A stretch of 64,000 nt of DNA, taken from NCBI RefSeq assembly GCF_002288925.2, contig NW_022098063.1, positions 2,039,424 to 2,103,423 of the forward strand. The letters are read 5' to 3'. This DNA is from Delphinapterus leucas. Its lineage: Eukaryota; Chordata; Mammalia; Artiodactyla; Monodontidae. Shown one piece after another: positions 1 through 10,485 of this stretch; position 1 is the first letter of the stretch, and the number at the start of each line of letters is the position of its first letter. A program made the position numbers and the translations under genes. The notes beneath the pieces were generated by a model, which ran no database searches, was not told the origin of the DNA, and saw nothing but the letters and a program-made list of their open reading frames with translations.

Positions 1-334
1 ATTAAACATCTAATTTATACAATAACCATATGAGTGATTATCTCTATTTTATGGTTGAAAAAATTGAGACTTAGAGAAAGTATGTAATCCATCCAGAGTC
101 AAAAAGCTTGGAGTCAGGTACAGCCAGGGTTAGAACACATGCAGTTAAAGTTCACAGTTTGTGTTTCTATACTGCCTCTTACGAAAAATCAGCTATTGAA
201 CTCAATCAGTACAATGGGGCCAAGAGAAGAGCTGAAGATCTCCAAAACAAGGACAGAACTAAACTAGATCAACAATCATTGTTAGAGAATTTGAATTTAT
301 CTGCTAAAAATTCATTTTAAAAGTAAACAACGTA
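1..334. other. No gene recognised
   Basis: AT-rich sequence with no recognisable repeat or exon. A 70-codon open stretch at 108-320 runs to the edge of the neighbouring SINE and resembles no family I know. The last 16 bases (319-334) are the left target-site duplication of that SINE. Confidence 0.6.
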
Positions 335-540
335 GGGCTTCCCTGGTGGCGCAGTGGTTGAGAGTACGCCTGCCGATGCAGGGGACACGGGTTCGTGCCC
401 CGGTCCGGGAAGGTCTCACATGCCACGGAATGGCTAGGCCTGTGAGCCATGGCTGCTGAGCCTGCGCATCTGGAGCCTGTGCCCCACAACGGGAGAGGCC
501 ACAACAGTGAGAGGCCCCCATACCGCAAAAAAAAAAAAAA
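335..540 (+). mobile_element. CHR-type tRNA-derived SINE
   Basis: The element starts GGGCTTCCCTGGTGGCGCAG and ends in a poly(A) tail. The tRNA-like head keeps an RNA polymerase III A box (TGGCGCAGTGG, 347-357) and a B box (GGTTCGTGCC, 390-399). The body is tRNA-unrelated. The left flank AAAAGTAAACAACGTA (319-334) is repeated after the tail (from about 541) with one mismatch, so this is an L1-mobilised insertion with an intact target-site duplication. Antisense open frames here are by-products of the stop-poor SINE sequence, not genes. Confidence 0.95.
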
Positions 541-609
541 AAAGTAAACAAAGTATGCCTTTCCCTAGTTAGTATCATGCAACTTTTTCAAGGACCTTGA
601 CACAGCAAA

Positions 610-790
610 CTCACCCACATATGCCTACATATGTACATTTTTATTTATTCATTGTAACAATTCAGTTAAATATTTTTATCTCCATGTTAGAGAGAATATA
701 AGTGAGTGCCCAGGTTCATACAGTTAGGGAGGAGTAAAGCAGGGACTCACACCCAGGTCTAGAAATTTCAAGGTTCATTATTTTTGTTTG
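610..790 (-). mobile_element. MIR SINE relic
   Basis: Read on + it follows the reverse complement of MIR: a lost-similarity stretch, then GTGCCCAGGTTCATACAGTTAG, followed by an AGCAGGGACTCACACCCAGGTC-like run. These match the 'cccaaggtcacacagctag ... gggattcgaacccaggtc' part of the MIR consensus. Divergence is high, as expected for this ancient mammalian SINE. The boundaries are approximate. Confidence 0.55.
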
Positions 791-2112
791 GTTTGTTTGT
801 ACTTTTCCCTCCCAACTTTGATATCTATGTCATTGATTCTTCTCTCTCTAAAGCTGTCAAAATTAAATAGTGGTCTCATGTACTATACTACCAGGCACAG
901 GGTAGGAAGGAGTGCAACAAAAAGGGGAGGATACAACTGCCTAACTTGCTTTAGTGTATATTTATGTTTATTGCATGACTGATATTCATTCTTTTATTAC
1001 ATGATGCTATGGCATTTCATTCATCAGTTCATTTGTTTAAGGGTTTTGACCTTTTCTTGCATGCAGTGAACTTCCTGGGATCCAAATATGTTGAGATTTA
1101 TACAGCTCAATAATCTCTTAACTCATCTGATTGAAATATGACGCTATCCCTCCCAGTTTTGCACAGATGAACTGTAAATCAGTAACTGATTTTTACTTTA
1201 CTCACTCCTCCCCACACTATCTTGACATTCACCATAGTACCGGAACAACAATTTTCTGTGTATTTACTGATGTGTTTCTCCTTTAAAAGTAGTAAGATAG
1301 TTTGAAAATAATTTGACTACTATAAATAGCAGTAATAGATGATCTGAAATTGATCTGTGAGTTTAGAATTCTCATTCCTTTAGTCAATTGTACGTATATT
1401 TGTATGTTTGTATTTATATAGACACTGATGCTTCTAAGGCATCAGAATGTGTTGTTCAGTACATCTCTGAAGTTGCAAACATGTATTGTCTTTGTTAAGA
1501 AAATACCACTATGCCCTGAAGGTAAGTATTAAAATGCCTGATTTATAACACAATGATGAGTTATCTTCATTGAATGAAAGATACAACTGGAGACAATTAA
1601 CCTAGTAATATCCCTTTAATGATGATGACTTCCAATAATTATCAGTATAGCATTTCTTTCAGAATCATCTACTTCAGGTTTTCTGTCAAAGTAGTCTTTC
1701 AGAAGTAAATGAACATTATTTGATCTTTCCTTTTCTTAGGAAGTTTATGGAAACAAAGTTGAATATCCCTGTTGAGACAGAAAAATATCTCCTGATTTTA
1801 CCTCATGTATGGTGGCATGGGCACTGTGATTTGTAGATTCAGCCCATTAACAAATACTTTGATAGGAAGGACTTTTCCACCTACTAAAAGAAACATTTTT
1901 GAATGCTGTTCTGCTACTTTTTAGTAGATGTGTAGTGTTTGATAGCTCTGTTCCACGATTGTTTCCTTTAGGCACTTCAAAAAATTGCAACAAAATAGTT
2001 TATATTATTAGTTTTGCTGAAAAGAGTAGATAAGGAAGAGACAGAACAAAGACATATTTATTCAGTTTTAACTGGTTTTCAGTAAGATCTGGACGTTTGA
2101 GAAGTACTTCTA
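791..2112. other. Unannotated AT-rich sequence
   Basis: No exon, RNA gene or confidently recognised repeat. Around 990-1060 there is weak similarity to antisense L1 ('cattcatcagttcatttg'), too weak to call. The 64-codon open frame at 788-982 has no recognisable features. Confidence 0.5.
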
Positions 2113-2170
2113 AGTAGTTCGTTTCAGTTGTAAAACCAAAGAGTAGTTCATTTCAGTTGTAAAACCAAAG
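2113..2170. repeat. 29-bp tandem duplication, two copies
   Basis: Bases 2113-2141 and 2142-2170 are identical except for one G/A difference (AGTAGTTCGTTT versus AGTAGTTCATTT). They abut directly. This looks like a recent replication-slippage or unequal-crossover duplication of ordinary unique DNA. Copy number may vary between individuals. Confidence 0.95.
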
Positions 2171-2750
2171 AGCTTGATTTCCAAGAAAATCATTTTTTTC
2201 ATAAACAATTATTTCACATCTTGAGAGATGAAGAAATAACATTTTCTAGATATGATTCATATTCACAGACCTTCATGATTTTCCCAGGCTGAAACCGTCA
2301 TGGAATAAGCCTCGGTGCTGGCAGGAAGCAGGACAATCGCCTCTCCTTCTCGGCTGACATTTCCGTGGGCCATGTGTGCCTCTGGCTGCTGCAGCCCCTC
2401 CTACTCTTTAGTCTGTGGGATATTTCCTCTTCTCTTTCACAGTTGCCAGGCACCAACTAGCTCATACAGGAGACACTAGGTTTGGCTTTGTGCTGTCAGA
2501 CCAATCTCATCTTCATTTCCTTTTCTTATTTTTATTTTCTTCAAGTTTCATTCTTTGTTCTTTCTTTTTTTCTGTTTCTTCTTTTTCCCACTCATCACTT
2601 CCTGAACTAGCTAAGGATGTCTGCTTCACAAGTCTCCATGCAGACCCATCTCCAATTAGTGGTGAATTTCCATGTCAAGCTGGCACTTTTTCTTCTTCCT
2701 TCTCATTTTTTCAGCCTTCCTCTGTCCAAATCTTGCATTCCAGAATTTGA
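2171..2750. other. Locally GC-richer patch followed by a pyrimidine-rich stretch
   Basis: Bases 2285-2410 are richer in G+C and keep several CpGs relative to the surroundings. Bases 2500-2600 are almost all C and T. An open frame at 2415-2750 (111 codons) covers the pyrimidine stretch and encodes mostly Phe, Ser and Leu, which is what low-complexity CT sequence gives. I do not call it a gene. An old LTR or a conserved noncoding element would fit the GC patch, but I recognise neither. Confidence 0.35.
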
Positions 2751-3567
2751 CTTCCCTGGAAGTTTCAAAACTAGGCTTTCAGCTTTATGAAGTCCCTCTC
2801 TATAGAAAATTTCATGTAAATATTTTGTGCTAAATTTCCTGGAACAGTTTATTTCATCCTCACTTGAGATGTGTGTCCATTTTCAAAGAATGAACCTGAT
2901 TGGATTTGCTGCCATTTAGATGATTCCCAGAAGGAATCCAAATGAGAAGCACATGGAAGGATCAACTCACAAAAGTACTTTCTCTGCTCTGGTGCGTCAT
3001 GCTTATTTGTTTCCTTCTGTTTTGAAGTCAATTAAATTTGGTTGTCTCCAGACTACTGCTAAATTTGGTTAAGAAAACTCCAAATTGTAAATGTTAAGTC
3101 TGAAACACCCTAAAAGTCTCTGCAGTAGAAAATAGGTCTTATTCTAAATGTAAAAGGTACATGGGGACCACTGTTATTTGACTGTTATGAAAGAGATTCA
3201 CAAATTCCTCACGTCAAATCCTCAGTACAGTATAGTATAAAGTTCTATTGCCAAGTATGTAATAGAAAGGTCAAAAGTATGTGAAATGACAATGTCAAGG
3301 GTGAAACATGTTACAGTGCTAATAGTTTTGAGATGGTACAATTTGTTCACCTATAAAAATTCACCTCACTAATAATCATCAATATAAAAGACAAAAACCA
3401 AAAACACAGATTCAATAGTAAATATATCCAAGTTATCAGTTACCCCAACACCATTTTACAGCCGACTATTCTTTTATACCGAGGCTAGGCTCTTCAGAAA
3501 CAACTCAAGGGGAAAGGGTGGGAAGTGCAGAAAACTGGCAAATAAAAGATAATAAGTAAAATTTAGG
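2751..3567. other. Unannotated sequence
   Basis: No gene or recognisable repeat. Short open frames only. Confidence 0.5.
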
Positions 3568-3651
3568 AGATATATATATACATACACACACACAAACATA
3601 TATACACATATAAACATATATATCACATATACACATGTATGTGTGTTTACG
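3568..3651. repeat. Compound (TA)/(CA) microsatellite
   Basis: Imperfect alternating TA and CA/GT steps with interruptions (TATATATATACATACACACACAC, then ATATACACATATAAAC and similar). The 68-codon minus-strand frame across it is a translation of the repeat and is not a gene. Confidence 0.85.
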
Positions 3652-4339
3652 TGTACTAGGAAGAAGAAAAACATTAACATTTATGTTTTTGAGTTGCTAA
3701 AGGTTAGCACCTTGATCTGACTGCACTGCCCCACAGCATGATAACCTGGTCAGTTAATTTCTCTTGTCTGCAGTGACATCTGTTGGTGAGGGCAGAGCTG
3801 ATTAACCGCAGGTTTGGCTCTATTGGCAAAATCAACCCACAAGCTGTTTCAGACTCTAGCAGATGTTTCCCTTCATTTTACTCCTTCTGATTTTTGTGTG
3901 AGTGAAAACCTTTCCAGATGAATTAATCCAGTGTTTGTTGATACGAACAAAATGGTTAAACCTGGAACTTCATAAAAATCTCAGTAATATGCAAATCTGG
4001 TAACTGTTGTTTCAGCATCCTCTCCCTACCCTCAAAATACATGGCATAGGACTGAGATCAAAGCTGTATTCTGATGCTGGATGTATCTTTAGAATATGGA
4101 CTGTCAAAACATACATTAGCTAGAATTTAATATGTTCTCTTATGATCCCATGTCTTGTACTAAGATTTGTTGGGACAATTATGTTTGACATGAGAAATGA
4201 AAGCATCCAGTACGTTTTTTTGTAACTGAAAATACTAACCAAGAGCAAACTACTTACAATCTGGATCCCAGGCAAAGGGATGAAGAGTAAGGGAGCTGGG
4301 TATAGGACCTGCTCCTTACCCGGTTACATATTATTAGAC
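3652..4339. other. Unannotated sequence
   Basis: No gene, RNA or recognisable transposon seen. Confidence 0.5.
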
Positions 4340-4490
4340 ATCCTGGAAGACTTTTTTAAAAATGACCAACACCTGAGCCACACTCCAGACAATCAAATCA
4401 GAATCTCTGTGTGTGTGCTATGAGCAACAAGACTTCTAAAAATCCTCTCATGAAATTATAATGTGCAGCCATTATTAAGGACCACCAGGA
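4340..4490 (-). mobile_element. MER5-like hAT (Charlie) relic
   Basis: The central part reads CCTGAGCCACACTCCAGACA, then AATCAGAATCTCTGTG. This follows the reverse complement of the MER5A internal sequence (GGGCCCCACCCCAGACCTACTGAATCAGAA...). It ends near AAGGACCACC, close to a degraded terminal inverted repeat. Non-autonomous and inactive. Strongly diverged, so the exact subfamily is unsure. Confidence 0.5.
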
Positions 4491-4549
4491 CAGAAGTTTC
4501 AAGGTGGGCTTTAGGAAATGCCAAGCCAGTGTTGGACTTTCAGCTCTAT

Positions 4550-4720
4550 CCATAAGTAGCCCTGAGATCCTGCCATCTCTCTGAGTCTCAGTTTACTCAA
4601 CTTGAAAAAGGAGATAGGATATATTCAGTTGTTAAAGATGAAAACAGATCAAATAAGTGAAAGGCTGTGTCACACACTAAATATTTAGTACATTCAAATT
4701 TCCTCAAGTTGTCACTTCTT
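4550..4720 (+). mobile_element. MIR SINE relic
   Basis: CTCTCTGAGTCTCAGTTTACTCAACTTG corresponds to the conserved MIR core 'cctcagtttcctcatctgtaaaatgg', followed by a diverged version of the 3' half (AAATAAGTGAAAGG, then CACACTAAATATTTAGTACA). Ancient and inactive. Confidence 0.5.
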
Positions 4721-5215
4721 TGGTCAAATTTATAATAGATACATAATTCCCTGAATTCAAAAGATAAAATAATCATACATATTTTTCTTCTTTCACTGGG
4801 CTGTTTTCTCCTTAAAATTTCTACAATGACTATTTATTACTTTCTAAATTAGAAAAAAATACTTAATTAAAAAGTTCCAATGAAAATGTTGGCTTGGCAC
4901 ATCAGGCTGCATGGCTAAAAGAACTCCATGTTCTACTGTGATGCTCTGAGGTTTTCTTGTTTTTCTGCAAAACCATTCCAGTGTGGCACTTCTGTCATCA
5001 CATCAGTACACATGCTTTTAATCAAGTTTGTTTATATATTACGTATACACAGAGATAGCGTCTTTTCCTCAAAAGGATGTGCCATATACTAAGAACTGAT
5101 AATTAAAACTCAGCATAGCACCATTTCATTTTTCCCTTGTAAGTACTCAAACTCATTTTATTCATATATTTCTGTTATAAAATGTTTTCCAAAAATATTA
5201 ACAGAGTCAAAAAAG
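4721..5215. other. Unannotated sequence
   Basis: No gene or recognisable element. Confidence 0.5.
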
Positions 5216-5260
5216 TATGTATGTGTGCGTGCACATGCGCTCACGTGCGGGCACGTGCTG
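5216..5260. repeat. Alternating purine-pyrimidine tract with two CACGTG E-boxes
   Basis: A run of GT, GC and CA steps grades from TATGTATGTGTGCG into GCACATGCGCTCACGTGCGG. It contains two perfect palindromic CACGTG hexamers at 5242-5247 and 5252-5257, exactly 10 bp apart. Alternating purine-pyrimidine sequence rich in GC steps is prone to form Z-DNA. Whether the E-boxes are bound is unknown. Confidence 0.8.
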
Positions 5261-5587
5261 CTTCATTAGTCTGACTGATGGAGAAGTTTTAATATGGGAG
5301 CATATATAAAACCTATTCCTTCAATAAGGTCCATTCACAAGAAGACTATAATGATTATTTTTACTGCTCATTTTGTTTTTGTTATATGAAGTTTTGTAAA
5401 TTTACGATGGAGAGAAAATGTTGAGAACAAGACTTAGCATTTATAACTGAGCACAAGATTAACTTCACGGCTTTATAACAAAGTATTCATTGACTGGCAA
5501 AATATAACTAAATTGCTTTCACTGTGAAAGTGAGAACACGGGCCGTGAGAAGAACAGGTCACAATGCTTAAAAAGGACGCTCTTCAC
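5261..5587. other. Unannotated sequence
   Basis: No gene or recognisable element. Confidence 0.5.
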
Positions 5588-5610
5588 TTTTTTTTTTTTT
5601 TTTTTTTTTT
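5588..5610. repeat. Poly(T) tract, 23 bases
   Basis: An uninterrupted run of T that is not attached to a recognisable SINE or L1 body on its right. It may be the tail of a heavily eroded antisense retroelement or a simple homopolymer. Confidence 0.85.
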
Positions 5611-6384
5611 ACTAATAATGACTTTTGGTAAATGCTCATTATTAGAAATTCCAGCAAAAAGAATGAACACAAGAAATTACTCACAGATAAGTATGTAAAA
5701 GAGGGATTTTACAATACAAGTTATTATTAAGTAAAATATTAATTTCTTTCTACTTGAATTCAATAAAGGAAACAATGAAAAAACTAAAGGAATTTAAATA
5801 AACTTCAATTATTCCTATAAAATAGATAGTAGTATATAAAAATTAAGTTTCTGAAAGAAAAATACAAAATTGCTGAGGGTAGAATCATGTCCTACTTTCA
5901 ATTTTATGTTTTAATTTTAAATATTATCAGTTGAATACCTGATAGGAAACTTAATAAAGGACTGAGTTCTCCCATTTTTCCCCACTTCCTCCTGGTGCTC
6001 CTGTGTTGTTTAATTACAGGAAACACCATTCGCATTTTATTTTACAGCAATGACCCTCCTCGGAGTTGTGTAATACAGCAACTATGATTATTCCCACGTT
6101 CCAATCTGTGTTGGTTGTATGGTAAATATTTTCTTTCTCAAGGATAATAACACTTTCTGTTTTGTAACCATAGCTCTCCCAGTTACTTGGTCTTAGCTCT
6201 TCATATAAATGGTTTCAATAATACTGTTTTTATTCATTTCACTGTTGGCTAGATTTCATGATCAAGAGATGTCTTCAGGAAATATTTGCACCTTTACAGC
6301 CTCTGAGGTTTTTTCTGATATATATTTATCTATGCTATTGTATACTAACTTCTAGTTTGTAATTCAGAGAATACATGTTAAAAA
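5611..6384. other. Unannotated AT-rich sequence
   Basis: No gene or recognisable transposon. Open frames are short. Confidence 0.5.
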
Positions 6385-6632
6385 GATAAATACACTGCTA
6401 TATTTAAAATAGATAATCAACAAGGACCTACTGTATAGCACAGGGAGCTCTGCTCAATATTCTGTAATAACCTAAATGGGAAAAGAATTTGAAAAAGAAT
6501 AGATACATGCATATGTATAACTAAATCACTTTGCTGTACACCTGAAACTAAAACAACATTGTTAATCAACTAGGCTCCAATATAAACTAAAACGAAAACA
6601 AACAAAAACTTTAAAAAAAGGAAAAAAAAAGA
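6385..6632 (+). mobile_element. L1 3' end, severely 5'-truncated
   Basis: Matches the last ~240 bp of the cetartiodactyl L1 3' UTR: 'aaaatagataatcaacaaggacctactgtatagcacaggg', then the CAATATTCTGTAATAACC block, the TTTGCTGTACACCTGAAACT block and an A-rich tail. The same landmarks occur near 41,870-42,110 and 59,050-59,240. It is dead because no ORF2 sequence is retained. Confidence 0.9.
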
Positions 6633-7145
6633 AATCAAAGTAACATTTTCTTTCTACACATGCAGTACCTGTCTTTTGTGTCTCCTAGAAGAGAGCACCC
6701 CTGAAGTTGGAGACCAGTCTCTACATCCTACATACCTGTAACAAGGCCTTCTTTCAGAAAGTCAGCTCATTTGAGGGCAGCAGCCACTGTGCTCAAAGAA
6801 ATCTCCATGCAGTTCTGTGTTTGCCATTTGCTGTCATTCTTTCTACACACACATATTTTCTATTTCCAAATTCATATGCTATCTGTTTCATCAATTCTTT
6901 TCATGAAGCCATTGGTCATAACTGGTCATGACAAACTTTTTATGACAGCTAATTTCATTCTATGCATATAATCTTTCACAGGCATAAGCAGCAACTCAAT
7001 CAATACTTGAAGAAATAAATGCAGAACTCGGCACATAACCTTGGCACGAGTCTGTGTATGTTACATCTGGCCCTCTAGCCTGAGGGAGGCTGCTGAAATA
7101 CTAATCCTTGACAGTCTAGACTGCCCTGTAGCCTTTGATCCATGA
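6633..7145. other. Unannotated sequence
   Basis: Contains two overlapping open frames of 66 and 74 codons (6707-6971) with no recognisable domain. I do not call them genes. Confidence 0.5.
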
Positions 7146-7215
7146 GTATTACTAGGAATACTAGTAATACCTAGTGTTACCACACTAGGTATTACCACAC
7201 TAGGAATACCACACT
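7146..7215. repeat. Overlapping perfect hairpins and 15-bp partial tandem repeat
   Basis: Hairpin A has 10-bp perfect arms (GTATTACTAG at 7146-7155, CTAGTAATAC at 7161-7170). Hairpin B has 14-bp perfect arms (7164-7177 and 7182-7195) around the loop TACC. They share bases 7164-7170. The right arm of B begins a tandem array (ACCACACTAGGTATT at 7179, ACCACACTAGGAAT at 7194, ACCACACT at 7208) that runs into the terminal sequence of the adjoining MER5A element. Confidence 0.95.
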
Positions 7216-7395
7216 GTGGTTCTCAAAATTTGGTGAGCATCAGAATTATCTGGAAAATGTATTAAAAACTAGAATCCTGGGCCCCACGGCCAGAGTTTAT
7301 GCCTCAATAGGTCTGGGTGGTGCCCAAGGTTTTGCTTTTGTAACAAGTTTACAGGTGATTCTGATTCTGCTGGTCAAGGAAACACACTTTTAAAA
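7212..7395 (+). mobile_element. MER5A non-autonomous hAT DNA transposon
   Basis: It begins with CTGTGGTTCTCAAAATTTGG, a near match to the MER5A terminal inverted repeat. The internal landmarks follow in order: GAGCATCAGAATTATCTGG, CCTGGGCCCCACGGCCAGAG, AATAGGTCTGGGTGGTGCCC, TAACAAGTTTACAGGTGATT and CTGCTGGTCAAGGAAACACA. The 3' terminal repeat is degraded. This is an ancient eutherian element without a transposase gene. Confidence 0.9.
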
Positions 7396-9230
7396 TTATT
7401 GTGCTACAATTTTCTGAACATTCTGGTTTCTAGTTCCTTGTTTCCATATCTATGGGAGTGATAGCAGCTTCTTTCCACAGTAAGTTATTTGGGTCTGATG
7501 GGCTCTCATTAGCAAAGCAACTAAGAAGAAGACAGCAATCAGCTGAGTTTTATGTTTTATGCGAATGTTTGCTGTTCTTAATGCAGTTGAGTGACAACCT
7601 GGCTGAGCATGATACTTTAGGCTTACCTTTCCCCCAGCACTTCACACACGTTGCTTTACTGTGTTAAGGGACTGAATATTGTAGATGCCAGTCTGAAGGT
7701 AACTTACTTGTCTCTCTTCATGTCTAAAAATTTCACTTTTTAAATCTTTTAAGTTCAATAACTTAACCAGGCTATGTCTCAGCATCCATTGTGACATCAT
7801 TCTTTCTGCAATTAAGTGCATTCCTTTGAAACGTATATTTAGCCCATCCTTCATTATAGGAAAATCATCTGCTCTTTCATTACAATGAATTGTTTTTTTC
7901 ACAGAGGGTCACAATTATCCTTATTTAGGATCATCTTTGACTTTTTCAATATCTATCAGCTTCCCTCTATCACGAAAAGTCTCTGATTATAATTTGATTT
8001 ATTGCAGACTTTCACTATGTTAGTAACTTGATTTTCAATAGTATTTACTTTTCTGCTACCTGATTTCCTCTCTTCCCCCCTTAGTCCTACAGTGAATCTA
8101 TATTGGATATGTTTCTTTTCTTAACTAAGTAGATCAGACTATTGTTTTACCACCTCATTTTCCACTTCTTTGTTTATTTAATTCATGTTCTTATTAAGAT
8201 ATTCTGAAGAGTAAAGTACAAAGGAATACTATATAGAAAGTTTCTTTTGTTCCTAGAGTTAAATTTTCTTTCAGTCTGTTTTCTCCTTTTTTCTCTTTTG
8301 CATTTTGTTCTTTTCTACTGTTATTATTTGGTTTTTTGTTTGTTTGGCACAATTGCCACATTATACTTTTTAATCTCTTTGAGATTATATGGACAGATAT
8401 GTCCAGACCTTCTTAATGTCTAATGTAATACAGTTCAACACTCGTTAGACCTTTTCCTGCATTTTAAAACTTCTCTTTCCTTCACCACAGCCTTGATTTA
8501 TTCTATCAACTTTTCTGAAGCCATAAGATAATGTAGGGTTGCTGAAGAGGAGAGCTTCACAGATGCTACAGACAGCTATTGCCGGAGTCCTGAAACATGC
8601 TTTCTAATCCCAGTCTCTATTACCAGGGACAACTTGATCCAGGCAGGGGAGTGTCTTCTTTCTCTAATCTTTAGCTCTTTACACAATTTAATCCAAGATC
8701 CTTGCAAATAAGCTAGCTCCTGATGGCACCTCTTATGAAATACCATGGTAAGTGGATATCCAAGGGTTACCTTTACACTCAGTACCTATGTAATTCCCTC
8801 CTAATTGGTAGATATTTCTGAAAATTCTCAGTGTTTTGCTTGACTCTTTCTCAGTGCCTTTTCTGACTGCGGTGGTGTCTTGGGAATCGCACTGTGAAAC
8901 ACTGAAGTGTTTGTTTTCTTTTTTTAGTTATAATTTACAATTTATGTGACATGAAATTGTAACATTTTCCTTGCTCATTTGCTCATTCTTATTTATCGTA
9001 AGCAACTGCTTCTATGTTCTGACTTCACAATGTATATTTAGCTCCCAGAGTTCTCACTTCTTGCGTCTTTTCCCTCTCTAGGTTACAAGTCTCATAAAAA
9101 GCAGAAACTCTGTTGTTTGTTTTTTGACTCACTAAAAATACTGGATATGATGTCTTGTACTGAGTACAAATTTAATTAATTGAATTTATTGAAACATGAA
9201 GCTTTAAAAAATATTTTGCACACATTTATT
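7396..9230. other. Unannotated AT-rich sequence
   Basis: Short open frames at 7452-7667 (+) and 7642-7902 (-) show no domain and overlap on opposite strands. Long T-rich stretches from 8040 to 8460 suggest an eroded antisense retroelement, but I cannot assign a family. Confidence 0.45.
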
Positions 9231-9246
9231 AAAATCACACAACTAC

Positions 9247-10485
9247 CTTATTTGACCCCCCTCCTAGAGAAATGGAAATTAAAAACAAAAATAAAAAAAT
9301 GGGACCTAATGAAACTTAAAAGCTTTTGCACAGCAAAGGAAACCATAAACAAGACCAAAAGACAACCCTCAGAATGGGAGAAAATATTTGCAAATGAAGC
9401 AGCTGACAAAGGATTAATCTTCAAAATTTACAAGCAGCTCATGCAGCTCAATATCAAAAAAACAAACAACCCAATCCAAAAATGGGCAGAAGACCTAAAT
9501 AGACATTTCTCCAAAGAAGATATACAGATTGCCAACAAACACAGGAAAGAATGCGCAACATCATTAATCATTAGAGAACTGCAAATCAAAACTACAATGA
9601 GGTATCACCTCACACCAGTCAGAATGGCCATCATCAAAACATCTACAAACAATAAATGCTGGAGAGGGTGTGGAGAAAAGGGAACCCTCTTGCACTGTTG
9701 GTGGGAATGTAAATTGATACAGCCACTATGGAGAACAGTATGGAGGTTCCTTAAAAAACTACAAATAGAACTACCATATGACCCAGTGATTCCACTACTG
9801 AGCATATACCCTGAGAAAACCATAATTCAAAAAGAGTCATGTACCACAATGTTCATTGCAGCTCTATTTACAATAGCCAGGACCTGAAAGCAACCTAAGT
9901 GTCCATTGACAGATGAATGGGTAAAGAAGATTTGGCACATATATGTGATGGAATATTACTCAGCCATAAAAAGAAATGAAATTGAGTTATTTGTAGTGAG
10001 GTGGGTGGACCTAGAGTCTGTCACACAGAGTGAAGTAAGTCAGAAAGAGAAAGACAAATACCATATGCTAACACATGTATATGGAATCTAAAAAAAAAAA
10101 AAAAAAAATGGTTCTGAAGAACCTAGGGGCAGGACAGGAATAAAGATGCAGATGTAGAGAATGGACTTGAGGACACAGGGAGAGGGAAGGGTAAGCTGGG
10201 ATGCAGTGAGAGAGTGGCATGGGCTTATATATACTACCAAATGTAAAATAGATAGCTAGTGGGAGGCAGCTGCATAGCACAGGGAGATTAGCTTGGTGCT
10301 TTGTGACCACCTAGAGGGGTGGGATAGGGACAGTGGGAGGGAGACGCAAGAGGGAGGAGATATGGGGGTATATGTATATGTATAGCTGATTCACTTTGTT
10401 ATAAAGCAAAAGCTAATACACCATTGTAAAGCAATTATACTCCAATTAAGATGCTAAAAAATGCAAAAAAAAGAAAAAAATTCAC
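9247..10485 (+). mobile_element. Young 5'-truncated LINE-1
   Basis: This is the 3' fifth of an L1: the C-terminal end of ORF2p, then the 3' UTR and an A-rich tail. One frame is open from before the insertion to 9887 and resumes at 9888-10091. It is split only by a TGA at 9885-9887 where the other L1 copy in this window (41,522) has TGG. The Cys-rich ORF2p C-terminal motif is intact ([18 protein letters not shown], about 9656-9709). The 3' UTR (GGTTCTGAAGAACCTAGGGG onward, 10,110) differs from that of the copies at 13.7 and 41.7 kb, so two L1 3'-UTR lineages are present. The target-site duplication is AAAATCACACAACTAC (9231-9246) and AAATTCACACAGCTAC (about 10488-10503). It cannot move by itself because it lacks the 5' end. 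Confidence 0.95.

Noticed and set aside
335..540. tRNA gene calls at the SINE heads, which keep A- and B-box-like promoters
   Set aside because: The heads no longer fold as a full tRNA with acceptor and anticodon arms in consensus form, and each is joined to a SINE body and poly(A) tail. They are tRNA-derived SINEs.
312..578. Repeated protein-like frames of 60-143 codons containing the same '[18 protein letters not shown]'-type string, at 0.3, 13.1, 14.9, 16.3, 18.3, 28.3, 37.0, 46.0, 50.5, 58.3 and 63.9 kb
   Set aside because: Every instance lies on a CHR-type SINE. The SINE antisense strand lacks stops in more than one frame, so the frames are phantom ORFs of a noncoding RNA-derived repeat.
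2415..2750. 111-codon Phe/Ser/Leu-rich frame as a membrane or secreted protein gene
   Set aside because: It is a translation of a CT-rich low-complexity stretch, with no signal of codon structure and no exon context.
9180..9887. 235-codon frame as a host gene
   Set aside because: From 9247 on it is the C-terminal part of L1 ORF2p, inside an insertion with its own target-site duplication; the codons before 9247 are flanking DNA.
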